A stretch of 64,000 nt of DNA from Bog-473 sp963821755 (GCA_963821755.1 CAWGEX010000003.1:434001-498000), one strand, 5' to 3'. Shown: positions 27,001-38,507, numbered from the stretch's first letter. Program-made: numbers and translations. Notes: a model not told the origin generated them from the sequence alone.

Positions 27001-27343
27001 TCGCCACAGCCCGGCGCAGGTCGGCCAGGGACAGCTCCGCGGTCACGTGCCCGGCGCACTGCACGCAGTCTTCGTTGTGCCGCCACGATTGGATCCGCCG
27101 GCTTCCATCCGGGTTGAGTGAGACGGTGAACGTCTCACCCTGGGGATCGAATTGGAAGTGATAGTAGGGCCGCCAGTTCGTGGTGACGGCGTGTCCCTCG
27201 ACGGAGAGATCCTTGAGGATGCGACGGAACCGCATCCGATCGGGGTCAATGATCCAGGTGCTGTGACACGACTCCAACATGATTCCGTCCATGCCACAAA
27301 CGTGACAGATCGGACTGTCCCTGATCTGAGGACTTCCTGGCAT
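26996..27343 (-). CDS. Small CxxC-containing hypothetical protein
   Basis: A 115-residue protein with one CxxC near the start (ICHVCGMDG) and another near the end (HNEDCVQCAGHVTAEL), so a shared metal site is possible. The centre, STWIIDPDRMRFRRIL.., resembles an actinobacterial pattern where a Trp-x-x-Asp-Pro segment precedes an Arg-rich strand. The ATG at 27343 follows AAGGATC. No function is known. A 12-base direct repeat overlaps its stop codon. Confidence 0.6.
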   Translation of the reverse strand: MPGSPQIRDSPICHVCGMDGIMLESCHSTWIIDPDRMRFRRILKDLSVEGHAVTTNWRPYYHFQFDPQGETFTVSLNPDGSRRIQSWRHNEDCVQCAGHVTAELSLADLRRAVAI

Positions 27344-27468
27344 GATCCTTGGAGTTCCATTTCAGTTCCATGACGCTCGCACGAGCCCGCCGCCCACCGA
27401 ACACCGACGTGTGGTCGAGGACGGCTACCGGTCGTAGGTGAGCCCCGGACCCCAGCCCGGCTCCCCCG

Positions 27469-28272
27469 CTACGCGTTCAGGAACTCGATGATCCGGTCGA
27501 AAGCCCGCCGGTCCTGCCAGAGGAACTGATGACCGCCCTCGAAGCACTCGAGCGCCGCGCCGGGAATCCGCGACGCCATGCGCTCACTGTTCTCGGGCGG
27601 AGCGATGCCGTCGTAGCGGCCGGCGCAGATCAGGGTGCGGCAGCTGATCTGGCCGAGGCGATCCCAGGTGTCGTGATGGCTCCGGGCCTCGAGCTGCAGG
27701 GCTGAGCCCTTGGCTCGAGCTGACGACGGATCGCCGTCGCGCCCGTACGCCGTCATCGCCTCGACCATCGTCTGCCACTCCGCCTGATGGGTAAGGCGAC
27801 GCTCGGGGCTCCAACGGGTGTCCATCAGTTCGAGCTGCCGCTCAACCCGGGCCATGCCCTCGAGCTGCTCGAGCTCGGTGAAGGGGATGGAGGCGCCACC
27901 GGCCCCGCCCGACGAGGTGCAGGCCAAGACCAGTCGCCGCACCAGTTCGGGAAAGCGGATCACCAGTTCCTGGGCCACCATGCCGCCGAAGGAGACGCCC
28001 ATGACCACACAGCTCTCCCAGCCGACCTGCTTGAGCAGGTCAGCCGCATCGTCGGCGTAGTCGGCCATGGTGTAGGGCCCGTCGGGCACGGCCGACTGGC
28101 CGAGGCCACGCTGGTCGTAGGCCAGGATCTCGAAGCGTGTCCCGAGCGGGCCGCTGAACACGGACGGCTTGTTGCGCAGATCGCCCCCGGTCCCCGAGAT
28201 GAAGAGCAGCCGCGGCCCGGTGCCGGACCGCTCGGCGTAGAGGGTGATCGGGCCCAGGTCGTGGGTCGGCAC
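27469..28272 (-). CDS. Alpha/beta-fold hydrolase
   Basis: A 267-residue alpha/beta hydrolase. RLLFISGTGGDLRNKP is the oxyanion-loop region, AYDQRGLGQS the next turn, and VVMGVSFGGMVAQELVIRFPELVRRLVLAC carries the nucleophile Ser in GVSFGG. GRYDGIAPPENSERMASRIPGA holds the Asp, and FEGGHQFLWQD the catalytic His. It looks like an esterase or a C-C hydrolase of the 3-oxoadipate enol-lactonase type; the substrate is not clear. GTG 28272 lies five bases after the gltD stop and yields the natural N-terminus VPTHDLGPITLYAERSG; the frame is open into gltD but that part is non-homologous. It is probably cotranscribed with gltBD. Confidence 0.82.
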   Translation of the reverse strand: MPTHDLGPITLYAERSGTGPRLLFISGTGGDLRNKPSVFSGPLGTRFEILAYDQRGLGQSAVPDGPYTMADYADDAADLLKQVGWESCVVMGVSFGGMVAQELVIRFPELVRRLVLACTSSGGAGGASIPFTELEQLEGMARVERQLELMDTRWSPERRLTHQAEWQTMVEAMTAYGRDGDPSSARAKGSALQLEARSHHDTWDRLGQISCRTLICAGRYDGIAPPENSERMASRIPGAALECFEGGHQFLWQDRRAFDRIIEFLNA

Positions 28273-28276
28273 GAAC

Positions 28277-29896
<1,620 letters not shown>

Positions 29897-29934
29897 GGGA
29901 GGTGACCTTGCCCATCGCTGTTGGCGCCGCGGGC

Positions 29935-32900
29935 CTAGCCACGGGAGGCCTCCATCACGGTCCCCTCGACGGGGCGACCGTTCGCTTCGGGCGCTCCGTT
30001 CGCACCGTTCGCTTCGGCCATTTCGGCCGCCCGGGTGGCTTCGAGAATGCGCCGGTAGTCGCGCGGCATGACCTTGACGAACTCGAGCATCTCGACGCCC
30101 CAGTTCTCGAGCAGGCGCGCCGCCACGGCGGAATCGGTCTCGAGGCCGTGGCGCTCGATCAGCGAGCGCACCAGGAAGGTGTCCTCGCCGCTGAGCGGCT
30201 CGACCTCGACCAGGGCGGGGTTGACCCGCTGCCCGAACGTGCGCGCCGGATCGTAGACATAGGCGATCCCGCCCGACATGCCGGCCCCGAAGTTGCGCCC
30301 GGTCGGACCGAGGACAATCACCCGACCACCGGTCATGTACTCGCACCCGTGGTCGCCCACGCCCTCGACGACGGCGACGGCGCCCGAGTTGCGGACACAG
30401 AAGCGCTCCCCCACCTGCCCGCGGATGAACACCTCGCCGCCGGTGGCGCCGTAGAGGATGACGTTGCCGGCGATGATCTGCTCCTCGGCGGCGAAGGTGC
30501 TCTCGACCGGCGGCCGCACGATGAGGCGCCCGCCCGAGAGGCCCTTGCCGAAGTAGTCGTTGGCGTCACCGAAGAGGCGCATGGTCACGCCCGACGGCAC
30601 GAAGGCACCGAAGCTCTGGCCGGCCGAACCGGTGAAGGTCAACGAGATGGTGTCGTCGGCCAGCCCGGCCGCGCCGAAGCGGCGGCTGATCTCCGAACCG
30701 AGCAGGGTGCCCACCGTGCGGTCGACATTGGTGATGGGCAGGGAGACCGACACCAGGGTCCCGTCGTCCAGCGCCGGCGCGCAGGCGGCGAGGAATTGGT
30801 GGTCCAGGGCCTTTTCCAGGCCGTGGTCCTGGCACCGGGCCTGGTGCCGGGACATGCCCTCGGGCACGTCGGGCATGGTCAGCACCGGGCTCAGGTCGAG
30901 CCCGGCCGCCTTCCAGTGGGCCACGGCCCCTTCGCTGTCGAGCAGGTCCACCCGGCCGATGGCCTCCTCCATGGATCGCAGGCCCAGCGCAGCCAGGTGC
31001 TCGCGCACCTCCTCGGCGATGTACTCGAAGAAGGTCTCGACGAACTCGGGCTTCCCGCTGTACTTGGCCCGGAGCACGGGGTCCTGGGTGGCGATGCCGA
31101 CCGGGCACGTATCGAGGTGGCAGACCCGCATCATGATGCAGCCCGAGACCACCAGCGGCGCCGTGGCGAAGCCGTACTCCTCGGCCCCGAGCAACGCACC
31201 GATGATGACGTCCCGACCGGTCTTGAGCTGCCCGTCGACCTGCACCACGATCCGGTCACGCAATCCGTTGGCCAGCAGCGTCTGCTGGGTCTCGGCCAGG
31301 CCGATCTCCCAGGGGATGCCGGCGTGCTTCAACGAGGTCAGCGGGGCCGCACCGGTGCCACCGTCGTGGCCCGAGATCAGCACCACGTCGGAGTGGGCCT
31401 TGGCCACCCCGGCCGCCACCGTGCCCACGCCGACCTCGGCCACCAGCTTCACGTGGACCCGGGCCAGCGGATTGGCCGACTTGAGGTCGTGGATCAGCTG
31501 GGCGATGTCCTCGATGGAGTAGATGTCGTGGTGGGGCGGGGGCGAGATCAGCTCCACCCCCGGCGTGGAATTTCGGGTGCGGGCGATCCAGGGATGGACC
31601 TTCTTTCCCGGCAGCTGCCCTCCCTCCCCGGGCTTGGCCCCCTGGGAGATCTTGATCTGCAGGTCGTCGGCGTTGACCAGGTACTCGCCGGTCACCCCGA
31701 AGCGGCCCGACGCCACCTGCTTGATGGCACTGCGGCGCAGGTCGCCGTTGTCGTCCGGGGTGTAGCGCTCGGCGTCCTCACCGCCCTCGCCGGTGTTGGA
31801 CCGCCCACCGATCCGGTTCATGGCGATAGCCAGAGTCTCGTGCGCCTCGGCGGAGATGGAGCCGTAGGACATGGCCCCGGTGGAGAAGCGGGCCATGATG
31901 GCCGACGCCGGCTCGACCTCATCGAGCGGGATGGGACCGCCCTCGGCCACCCCCAGCCGCAGCAGGCCGCGCAGCGTGGCCAGTTGCTCGGCCTGGCCGT
32001 CGACCGCGGCGGTGTACTCCTTGAAGATGCGGTACTGCTTCGACCGGGTGGCGTGCTGCAGCTTGAAGACCGTCTTGGGATTGAAGAGGTGGTACTCCCC
32101 CTCGCGCCTCCACTGGTACTCCCCGCCGACCTCGAGTTCGCGGTGCGCCCGCTCGGTGGGCCGGGCCTCGTAGGCCATGCGGTGCCGGGTGGCCACCTCG
32201 GCCGCCAGCACGGAGAGGCCGACGCCTCCGATGCGGCTGGCCGTGCCGGTGAAGTACTCGTCGACCATGGCCGCATCGAGCCCGATGGCCTCGAAGACCT
32301 GGGCGCCCGTATAGGAGGCCACGGTGGAGACCCCCATCTTGGACATGACCTTGAGGACACCCTTGCAGGCGGCTTTCATGTAGTTGCGCCGGGCCTGGCG
32401 CGGGGACACGCCTTCGAGCAGGCCGCCGGCGATCATGTCGTCGATGCTGTCGAGCGCCAGGTACGGGTTGACGGCGGCGGCGCCGTACCCGATGAGCAGC
32501 GCCATGTGGTGCACCTCGCGGGCGTCGCCGGTCTCGACCACCAGGCCGACCTGGGTGCGCGTCTTCTCGCGCACCAGGTGATGGTGCACGGCCGAGACCA
32601 ACAACAGGGAAGGGATCGGGGCCCACTCCTCGGTGGCGTTGCGGTCCGAGAGCACGATGAGGTTCGCTCCCCCGGCGATGGCCTCGGACACCCGGCGCCG
32701 CACCACTTCGATGGCGCGGGCGAGGGCCGCGCCGCCGGCTGCGGTGGCCGCGCCGGCCTTGCCGGCCTCACCCACCTCGAACAAGCCGTCGATGGCGAAG
32801 GCCGCAAAGCCGGGCGTCTCGCCCTGCTCGTTGACGTAGAGCAACTTGGCCAGGTCGTCGCGGTCGATGACCGGCTGGGGCAGCAGGATCTGCCGGCAAC

Positions 32901-34533
32901 TTCCGGGCCGGGCGTGCAGCAGGTTGCCCTCGGGCCCGATGGTGGCTCCGAGCGAGGTGACCAGCTCTTCCCGGATGGCGTCGAGGGGCGGGTTGGTCAC
33001 CTGGGCGAAGAGTTGGGTGAAGTAGTCGTAGAGCATGCGCGAGCGGTCCGACAGCACGGCGATGGAGGCATCCGAGCCCATGGAGCCCAACGGCTCCCCA
33101 CCCGTCTGGGCCATGGGGGCCAGAATCACCCGCAGCTCCTCGGTGGTGTAGCCGAAGAGCCGCTGCTGGGTCACCACCCGGCCGTGCTGGGGGGTGAGCA
33201 TGGTGCGGGCCGGCAACTCACTGAGCGCGATCTGGTCGTCGGCCAGCCACTCGCCGTAGGGGTGCTCGGCGGACAATTCGGCCTTGATCTCGTCGTCGTC
33301 GACCAGGCGGCCCTTGGCCGTGTCGACCAGGAACATGCGCCCGGGTTGGAGGCGTCCCTTGCGAACGATGCGTTCGGGGGCGATGTCGAGCACGCCCACC
33401 TCCGAGGCCAGGACGACCAGCCCGTCGTCGGTGACCCAGTAGCGGGCGGGGCGGAGGCCGTTCCGGTCGAGCACGGCGCCGACCACGGTGCCGTCGGTGA
33501 AGCACACGGCGGCGGGTCCGTCCCAGGGCTCCATGAGCGAGGCGTGGTACCGGTAGAAGGCCCGCCGGTCCTGGTCCATGGTGGCGTGGTTCTCCCACGC
33601 CTCGGGGATCATCATCAGCACCGAATGGGCCAGGGACCGGCCGCCGAGGTGCAGCAGCTCGAGCACCTCGTCGAAGCTGGCCGAGTCGCTGGCCCCGGGG
33701 GTGCAGATCGGGTAGATGCGGTCCAGGTCCCCCTCGATGAGCGAGGTGGAGAGGAGCGCCTCCCGGGCCCGCATCCAGTTGCGGTTGCCGGCCACCGTGT
33801 TGATCTCGCCGTTGTGGGCCAGATAGCGGTACGGATGGGCCAGGGGCCAGCTGGGGAAGGTGTTGGTGGAGAAACGCGAGTGCACCAGGGCCAGTCCGGA
33901 CTCGAACGTCGGGTCGCGCAGGTCGGGAAAGAACTGGCGCAGTTGCTCTGAGGTCAGCATCCCCTTGTAGACCAACGTCCGGGCCGAGAGCGAGGGGAAG
34001 TAGACGCCGTCGAGCACGTGCTCGGCCCGCTTGCGCAACACGAACGCCATGCGCTCGAGGGCCATGGTGTCGCGGCCTTCGTCGACCGGGGTGACGAACA
34101 CCTGGGCGATCTCGGGCATGGCCCCGAGCGCGGTGCGGCCCACGCCGTCGGTCTGGATCGGCACCACCCGCCATCCCAGGACGCGGAGACCCTCCTCGGC
34201 AGCCAACGTCTCCACCGTGCGCTTGGCCTTGTCGGCGTCGTCCTCGTCGGTGGGCAGGAAGACCATCCCGACGGCATAGTGCCCGGCGTCGGGCAACTCG
34301 AAGCCCGCGTCACGCGCCGCGCCCGCCAGGAAGCGGTGCGGCACCTGCACGAGAATGCCGGCCCCGTCGCCGGTCTCCACCTCGGCGCCCGAAGCGCCGC
34401 GATGGGCCAGCCGCTCGAGCACGGTGAGGCCCTTGTCCACGATGTCGTGGTCGGGCCGGCCCTGGAGGTCCGCCACCATGCCGACGCCGCAAGCGTCGTG
34501 TTCATTTGACGCGTCGTAGAGGCCGGGTGCCAT
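29935..34533 (-). CDS. gltB: Glutamate synthase large subunit
   Basis: A 1532-residue GltB that makes two glutamates from glutamine and 2-oxoglutarate. The class II amidotransferase nucleophile is Cys15 in HDACGVGMVADL, implying a 14-residue propeptide. RFSTNTFPSWPLAHPYRYLAHNGEINTVAGNRNWM follows. The synthase half has NTGEGGEDAERY, IKISQGAKPGEGGQLPG, ISGHDGGTGAAP and the 3Fe-4S segment CIMMRVCHLDTCPVGIATQ. The C-terminal beta-helix shows GGRVIVLGPTGRNFGAGMSGGIAYVYD. The last 30 residues, rich in Ala-Asn-Gly, are a lineage-specific tail. ATG 34533 follows CTAAGGACG. It is full length and unbroken. Confidence 0.97.
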   Translation of the reverse strand: MAPGLYDASNEHDACGVGMVADLQGRPDHDIVDKGLTVLERLAHRGASGAEVETGDGAGILVQVPHRFLAGAARDAGFELPDAGHYAVGMVFLPTDEDDADKAKRTVETLAAEEGLRVLGWRVVPIQTDGVGRTALGAMPEIAQVFVTPVDEGRDTMALERMAFVLRKRAEHVLDGVYFPSLSARTLVYKGMLTSEQLRQFFPDLRDPTFESGLALVHSRFSTNTFPSWPLAHPYRYLAHNGEINTVAGNRNWMRAREALLSTSLIEGDLDRIYPICTPGASDSASFDEVLELLHLGGRSLAHSVLMMIPEAWENHATMDQDRRAFYRYHASLMEPWDGPAAVCFTDGTVVGAVLDRNGLRPARYWVTDDGLVVLASEVGVLDIAPERIVRKGRLQPGRMFLVDTAKGRLVDDDEIKAELSAEHPYGEWLADDQIALSELPARTMLTPQHGRVVTQQRLFGYTTEELRVILAPMAQTGGEPLGSMGSDASIAVLSDRSRMLYDYFTQLFAQVTNPPLDAIREELVTSLGATIGPEGNLLHARPGSCRQILLPQPVIDRDDLAKLLYVNEQGETPGFAAFAIDGLFEVGEAGKAGAATAAGGAALARAIEVVRRRVSEAIAGGANLIVLSDRNATEEWAPIPSLLLVSAVHHHLVREKTRTQVGLVVETGDAREVHHMALLIGYGAAAVNPYLALDSIDDMIAGGLLEGVSPRQARRNYMKAACKGVLKVMSKMGVSTVASYTGAQVFEAIGLDAAMVDEYFTGTASRIGGVGLSVLAAEVATRHRMAYEARPTERAHRELEVGGEYQWRREGEYHLFNPKTVFKLQHATRSKQYRIFKEYTAAVDGQAEQLATLRGLLRLGVAEGGPIPLDEVEPASAIMARFSTGAMSYGSISAEAHETLAIAMNRIGGRSNTGEGGEDAERYTPDDNGDLRRSAIKQVASGRFGVTGEYLVNADDLQIKISQGAKPGEGGQLPGKKVHPWIARTRNSTPGVELISPPPHHDIYSIEDIAQLIHDLKSANPLARVHVKLVAEVGVGTVAAGVAKAHSDVVLISGHDGGTGAAPLTSLKHAGIPWEIGLAETQQTLLANGLRDRIVVQVDGQLKTGRDVIIGALLGAEEYGFATAPLVVSGCIMMRVCHLDTCPVGIATQDPVLRAKYSGKPEFVETFFEYIAEEVREHLAALGLRSMEEAIGRVDLLDSEGAVAHWKAAGLDLSPVLTMPDVPEGMSRHQARCQDHGLEKALDHQFLAACAPALDDGTLVSVSLPITNVDRTVGTLLGSEISRRFGAAGLADDTISLTFTGSAGQSFGAFVPSGVTMRLFGDANDYFGKGLSGGRLIVRPPVESTFAAEEQIIAGNVILYGATGGEVFIRGQVGERFCVRNSGAVAVVEGVGDHGCEYMTGGRVIVLGPTGRNFGAGMSGGIAYVYDPARTFGQRVNPALVEVEPLSGEDTFLVRSLIERHGLETDSAVAARLLENWGVEMLEFVKVMPRDYRRILEATRAAEMAEANGANGAPEANGRPVEGTVMEASRG

Positions 34534-34640
34534 CGTCGTCCTTAGAAAAAGGGGGAGGAAATCGAACGTACGACCGGGACGGCGCTGGCCCAGAAGTGGA
34601 AAGAAAAGAATACACGACCGGCCCTCCTAGGCTGATCAAC

Positions 34641-35711
34641 GTGGTCGATCGGGTCCTGGTGGTGGGTGGCGGCGTCATCGGGCTCTCCAGTGCCTACAAG
34701 CTGGCCCAGGCGGGCCACGGGGTCACCCTGGTCTCCCCGGTTCCGGGCCGGGACGGTGCCTCCTGGGTGGCGGCCGGGATGTTGGCCCCGGTCACCGAGG
34801 CGCAATTCGGTGAGGCGGCCCTCACCTCTCTCCTCCTGGCCGGCGTCGCCCTCTGGAAGGACTTCGCCACGGCCCTCGAGCACGACTCGGGGCTCGACAT
34901 CGGCTTCGACCAGTCCGGCACGCTCACCGTGGCGGTGGACGCGTCGGATCGGGCCGCCCTCGACGACCTCCTGGCCTACCAGCACGCGCTGGGGTGCGTG
35001 GCCCACCGCCGTTCGGCCACGCAGTGCCGGGCGTTGGTGCCCTCGCTGACCCCCGCGCTCCGTGGAGGGATCGACGTCCCGGGCGACCACCAGGTCGACA
35101 ACCGTGCCCTGCTGGGTGCGCTGGTCGTGGCCTGCCACCGCACCGGGGTGGAGATGATCGAGGACTCGGTGGCCGCGCTGGGCCCCGGGCCGTCGGTCAG
35201 CCTGCGAGGTGGCGCAACGGTGTCGGGCGATCGCGTCCTGCTGGCGGCCGGCGTCGCCACGTCCGCGATCGGCGGCCTGACCGGCGCCGGTCTGCCGCCC
35301 ATCCGGCCGGTCAAGGGCCACATCGTGCGGCTGGGCGCCACCGGACCGGCGCCGGTCCTGTCGCGCACCGTGCGCGCGCTGGTGCACGGCCGCTCGATCT
35401 ACCTCGTCCCCCGGCGGGACGGGTCGGTGGTGGTGGGGGCGACCATGGAAGAGAAGGGAATGGACACGTCGGTCCAAGCCGGGGCCGTCCACCAATTGCT
35501 CGATGACGCCCGCACCGTGGTCCCGGGCATCGACGAGCTCGCCCTCCTCGAGGCCCAGGCCGGCCTGCGCCCGGCCACGCCCGACAACGCACCCATCGTC
35601 GGATGGACCGAGCTGGCCGACGTGGCCGTGGCCACCGGTCACTACCGCAACGGGATCCTGCTCGCACCTTTCACGGCGAGCGCCGTGGTGGACCTCCTGG
35701 CCGGGCCGTGA
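34641..35711 (+). CDS. thiO: Glycine oxidase ThiO
   Basis: A 356-residue FAD-dependent amine oxidase that oxidises glycine to the imine used in thiazole formation for thiamine. The FAD motif VLVVGGGVIGLSSAYKLAQAGH starts the protein. GASWVAAGMLAPVTEAQFGE is characteristic of ThiO, and the C-terminus has AGLRPATPDNAPIVGWTELADVAVATGHYRNGILLAPFTA. GTG 34641 is chosen at the natural N-terminus; the frame is open upstream. Its stop overlaps the thiS start by four bases. No TPP riboswitch is recognisable in the 107 bases between gltB and thiO. thiG is not in the window. Confidence 0.9.
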   Translation: MVDRVLVVGGGVIGLSSAYKLAQAGHGVTLVSPVPGRDGASWVAAGMLAPVTEAQFGEAALTSLLLAGVALWKDFATALEHDSGLDIGFDQSGTLTVAVDASDRAALDDLLAYQHALGCVAHRRSATQCRALVPSLTPALRGGIDVPGDHQVDNRALLGALVVACHRTGVEMIEDSVAALGPGPSVSLRGGATVSGDRVLLAAGVATSAIGGLTGAGLPPIRPVKGHIVRLGATGPAPVLSRTVRALVHGRSIYLVPRRDGSVVVGATMEEKGMDTSVQAGAVHQLLDDARTVVPGIDELALLEAQAGLRPATPDNAPIVGWTELADVAVATGHYRNGILLAPFTASAVVDLLAGP

Positions 35712-35932
35712 ACCAGCTGAACCAGCTCACCGTCGTGGTCAACGGCGATCGGCTCACCGTGGCCCCGGGCAGCACCGTCGCCGATGTGGTGGCCCTCCTG
35801 ACCGACGGCGCCGAGGCCAAGGGGATCGCCGTGGCGGTGGACCGCGCCGTGGTCCCCCGCTCCGAGTGGCCCAGCACCCTGGTCCGGGCCGGCAGTCAGG
35901 TCGAGGTGGTCACGGCGGCGGCGGGTGGCTGA
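35708..35932 (+). CDS. thiS: Sulfur carrier protein ThiS
   Basis: A 74-residue beta-grasp protein ending in Gly-Gly (VVTAAAGG), the site that becomes a thiocarboxylate for thiazole synthesis. It contains TVVVNGDRLTVAPGSTVADVVALL and GIAVAVDRAVVPRSEWPSTLVRAGSQVEVV. GTG 35708 overlaps the thiO stop (GTGA), so the two are translationally coupled. Short and clear; the only odd point is the absence of thiG and thiE next door. Confidence 0.9.
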   Translation: MNQLNQLTVVVNGDRLTVAPGSTVADVVALLTDGAEAKGIAVAVDRAVVPRSEWPSTLVRAGSQVEVVTAAAGG

Positions 35933-35965
35933 CAGTGGTGCCCCGGCGATGCCAGACTCGCGGCC

Positions 35966-37426
35966 ATGACTGAGGGAACGGTCGGCCCCACCGCGTTCGT
36001 CCTGGCCGGCGGCGGGACCAAGGGGTCCTTCGAGGCCGGCGCGCTGCAGTACCTGGTCGGGATGGAGCACATCACCCCGGACATCGTGACCGCCACGTCG
36101 GCCGGCGCCATCGCCGCCACCGTGCTGGCCCAGGCGCGCACCCACGCCGAGTTCGCCCAACGGGTGCAGGAGATCGAGGACGACATCGTGGCCATGACCC
36201 GGCCCGAGCACGTCTTCGGTGAGCAGGCCTGGTTGCGCGCGCTCAAGGGGACGGCCCTGGGGCGCTCGGTCCAGTTCGCCGTCACCCAGGGGACGCCCCT
36301 TCCGCCCACCTTGAACGAGGCCATGCCGGGGTACGGGATCGACATACCGATCGGTGGCACGCCTTCGCCGCGGGCCCAGCGCCGGGCCGCCCGCAAACTC
36401 CGGCGCCAGCGCCACCGCCGGATGTTCCGAATGGCCGCCGGTGCGGTGCACCGTCTGCCCCGGGCCCGCCGGCTGGTCCGCACCAGCGGGAGCTCCGTGC
36501 TCACCCTCGAACCCCTGGCCGACGCGCTGCGCCACGGCGGTCAGAGCGGGATCCGCCCGGTCGACCGGGCCCTCGTCGGCCGGCCCGGCCTGGAGCTGCG
36601 CCTGGCCGTGGTCGCCCTGCGGGCGGGTGTCCTGCGCTACGTCACCGAGGCCGGCACCATTGTCGAAGAGGACGCCCGCACGCCGGCCCCCGGACCGGCG
36701 GGCGGCCCGGTCGATCTGGTCGAGGGCGCATTGGCGTCGGCCAGCGTGCCCCTGGTCTTCCCACCGCGCCACCTGGCCGACGACGACTACGTCGACGGTG
36801 GCGTTCTCCAGATCATTCCGGTCCGGGCCGCCGTGCAACTCGGGGCCACCCGCATCATCGCCGTGGTGGCCATGCCGCTGGAGATACCCCGGGAAGAGCG
36901 GAACTTCACCGAGAGCCAGGCGGCCCAGGTCGGGATCCGTGCCATGGGCGTGATCGGCATGGCCGAACGTCAGCGCGAGAACCTGGCCACCACGCTGCCC
37001 GAAGGGGTGACCTTGACCACCATCGATCCCATCGTCGACGTCGTCGGCCTCTTCGAGGTCCAGCCCGGACTCCTGCGTATCAACAAGGACTACGGATGGC
37101 TCCGCGCGGCCGACATCCTGGCGACGGGCGATGCCACGCTGGTCGCCGACATGGCGGCCCAGACCCATCACCTCATCGGGGCCCGCCTGCAGGCGTGGCA
37201 CCTGGAAGAATCCCTGTGGACGGCGCCCTCGGCCGGCGCCCAGGCCGATGCCGGCACCCTGGCGCTGCTGCGCCAGCTGAAGCACGAGATCGCCCGCGTG
37301 ATCGAACGACGCAAGCAGTTGGGCTTCCCGGTGCCTGATGGCTGCGAAGCCTGGTGGTCGGACTTTGAAGCCCACAGTGGCCAGCGCCCGCCCAATCTCC
37401 CGGCCTGCCCCGAGCCCCTGCCCTGA
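35966..37426 (+). CDS. Patatin-like phospholipase
   Basis: A 486-residue patatin-domain protein (Ser-Asp dyad lipase). The oxyanion loop is FVLAGGGTKGSFEAGALQYL, and the nucleophile is in VTATSAGAIAAT, where the first Gly of GxSxG is Ala. The Asp is in ADDDYVDGGVLQIIPVRAAVQLGATRIIAVVAMP. A 130-residue basic insert (RRAARKLRRQRHRRMFRMAAGAVHRLPRARRL) lies between the two halves and may touch membranes. The C-terminal 100 residues are helical. It probably cleaves lipid acyl esters. It starts 33 bases after thiS, but with no obvious link in function. Confidence 0.87.
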   Translation: MTEGTVGPTAFVLAGGGTKGSFEAGALQYLVGMEHITPDIVTATSAGAIAATVLAQARTHAEFAQRVQEIEDDIVAMTRPEHVFGEQAWLRALKGTALGRSVQFAVTQGTPLPPTLNEAMPGYGIDIPIGGTPSPRAQRRAARKLRRQRHRRMFRMAAGAVHRLPRARRLVRTSGSSVLTLEPLADALRHGGQSGIRPVDRALVGRPGLELRLAVVALRAGVLRYVTEAGTIVEEDARTPAPGPAGGPVDLVEGALASASVPLVFPPRHLADDDYVDGGVLQIIPVRAAVQLGATRIIAVVAMPLEIPREERNFTESQAAQVGIRAMGVIGMAERQRENLATTLPEGVTLTTIDPIVDVVGLFEVQPGLLRINKDYGWLRAADILATGDATLVADMAAQTHHLIGARLQAWHLEESLWTAPSAGAQADAGTLALLRQLKHEIARVIERRKQLGFPVPDGCEAWWSDFEAHSGQRPPNLPACPEPLP

Positions 37427-37506
37427 ACCTCGAGCTACGGGCTCGGGCCCGGAGCCTGGGCGACCCCGAGTTCGGGCGCGATCCGCTCTGGACGGTCGGG
37501 CTGGAG

Positions 37507-38487
37507 TTAGACGGTCGGGCCGCCCAGCCAGCCGCGGCGCTTGAACAACATGAACAGCAACGCCACAGCGACCAGCTCGGTGCCGATGCCGACGACGAAG
37601 AAGGTCCACGCCGGAGCGATGTGCGTGACCAGAAAGCTGAAGTTCTGCCCGAAGAATCCGGTGAGCCAGCTCAAGGGCAGGAACACGGTGGCGATGATGG
37701 CCAGCTGCTTCATCACCACGTTGAGCCGGTTCGACACGGTGGAGAGGTGGGTGTCCATCACGCTGCCGAGGAGGTCGCGGTAACTGTCGACCTGGTCGGC
37801 CAACCGGATCAGGTGGTCATAGAGGTCCCGGAAATAATGCGCCGCTCCATCGGTCATCCCGGGCACGTCCGTCGACCTGGAACTGATGCTGGCCATCATG
37901 TCCCGTTGCGGTGTGATGGCCTTGCGCATCTCCATCAGGCTCCGCTTCATTTCGAACAGCACGCCCAGCTGTGCCTCGGTCGGGGCGGCGAGGATGTCGT
38001 CTTCGAGAGCATCGATCCGGTCGTCGAAATCGGAGAGCACCGGGAAGAAACTCTCGACCAACGCGTCGACGACGAGATAGACGACCACGATCTGGGGCGA
38101 CGCCACCTCGGCGGCCCGATGTCGTCCCATCCGCTCGCGCACATGCTGCAGGGCCGGGCATTCTCCCCGGTGCACGGTCACCACGTAGGTGTCGGTCCAG
38201 AAGCAGTGCACCTCGGCCTGGCCGGTCCTCTCGGGATCGGCGCCCCGGGTGACCATGTAGCTGAAACCGTCGTAATCGTCGATGCGGGGTCGCTGGGAAA
38301 AACGTTCGGCCGCCTGCACGGCCAGGGGGTGAAAGCCGAAGTGGTTCGTGAGGAGCTCGCCCACCATGCCATCGGCCTCGGCGTCATCGAGGTCGAGCCA
38401 GAAGAAGTTCTTACCCGCCAGCGCGTCCAGGATGTCCCGGTTGGTGGCCTCGAACGTCTGACCTCCCTGCGTCAGTGTGCCCTTCAT
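37507..38487 (-). CDS. CorA-family divalent cation transporter (GQN variant)
   Basis: A 326-residue CorA-type channel for Mg2+ or related cations. The cytoplasmic domain runs to about residue 265. Two C-terminal transmembrane helices follow, joined at LSWLTGFFGQNFSFLVTHIAPAWTFFVV. The pore signature, usually GMN, is GQN here, a variant seen in some actinobacterial members; its effect on ion choice is not known. The last residues, MLFKRRGWLGGPTV, are the basic tail. ATG 38487 gives the normal start. The frame stays open for another 77 codons, encoding a run of Pro and six His from a GGT repeat on the other strand. Confidence 0.88.
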   Translation of the reverse strand: MKGTLTQGGQTFEATNRDILDALAGKNFFWLDLDDAEADGMVGELLTNHFGFHPLAVQAAERFSQRPRIDDYDGFSYMVTRGADPERTGQAEVHCFWTDTYVVTVHRGECPALQHVRERMGRHRAAEVASPQIVVVYLVVDALVESFFPVLSDFDDRIDALEDDILAAPTEAQLGVLFEMKRSLMEMRKAITPQRDMMASISSRSTDVPGMTDGAAHYFRDLYDHLIRLADQVDSYRDLLGSVMDTHLSTVSNRLNVVMKQLAIIATVFLPLSWLTGFFGQNFSFLVTHIAPAWTFFVVGIGTELVAVALLFMLFKRRGWLGGPTV

Positions 38488-38507
38488 GGCATCAGCCTCG
38501 TTCTCCG

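Noticed and set aside
29902..33951. A 1349-codon open frame on the + strand opposite gltB
   Set aside because: It is the mirror of the gltB coding strand in GC-rich DNA. Its protein is low-complexity His/Gly/Arg with no motif, while gltB is complete on the other strand.
34534..34640. TPP riboswitch upstream of thiO
   Set aside because: The conserved CUGAGA and ACCUGAUCUGG-type elements are not present in this 107-base gap.
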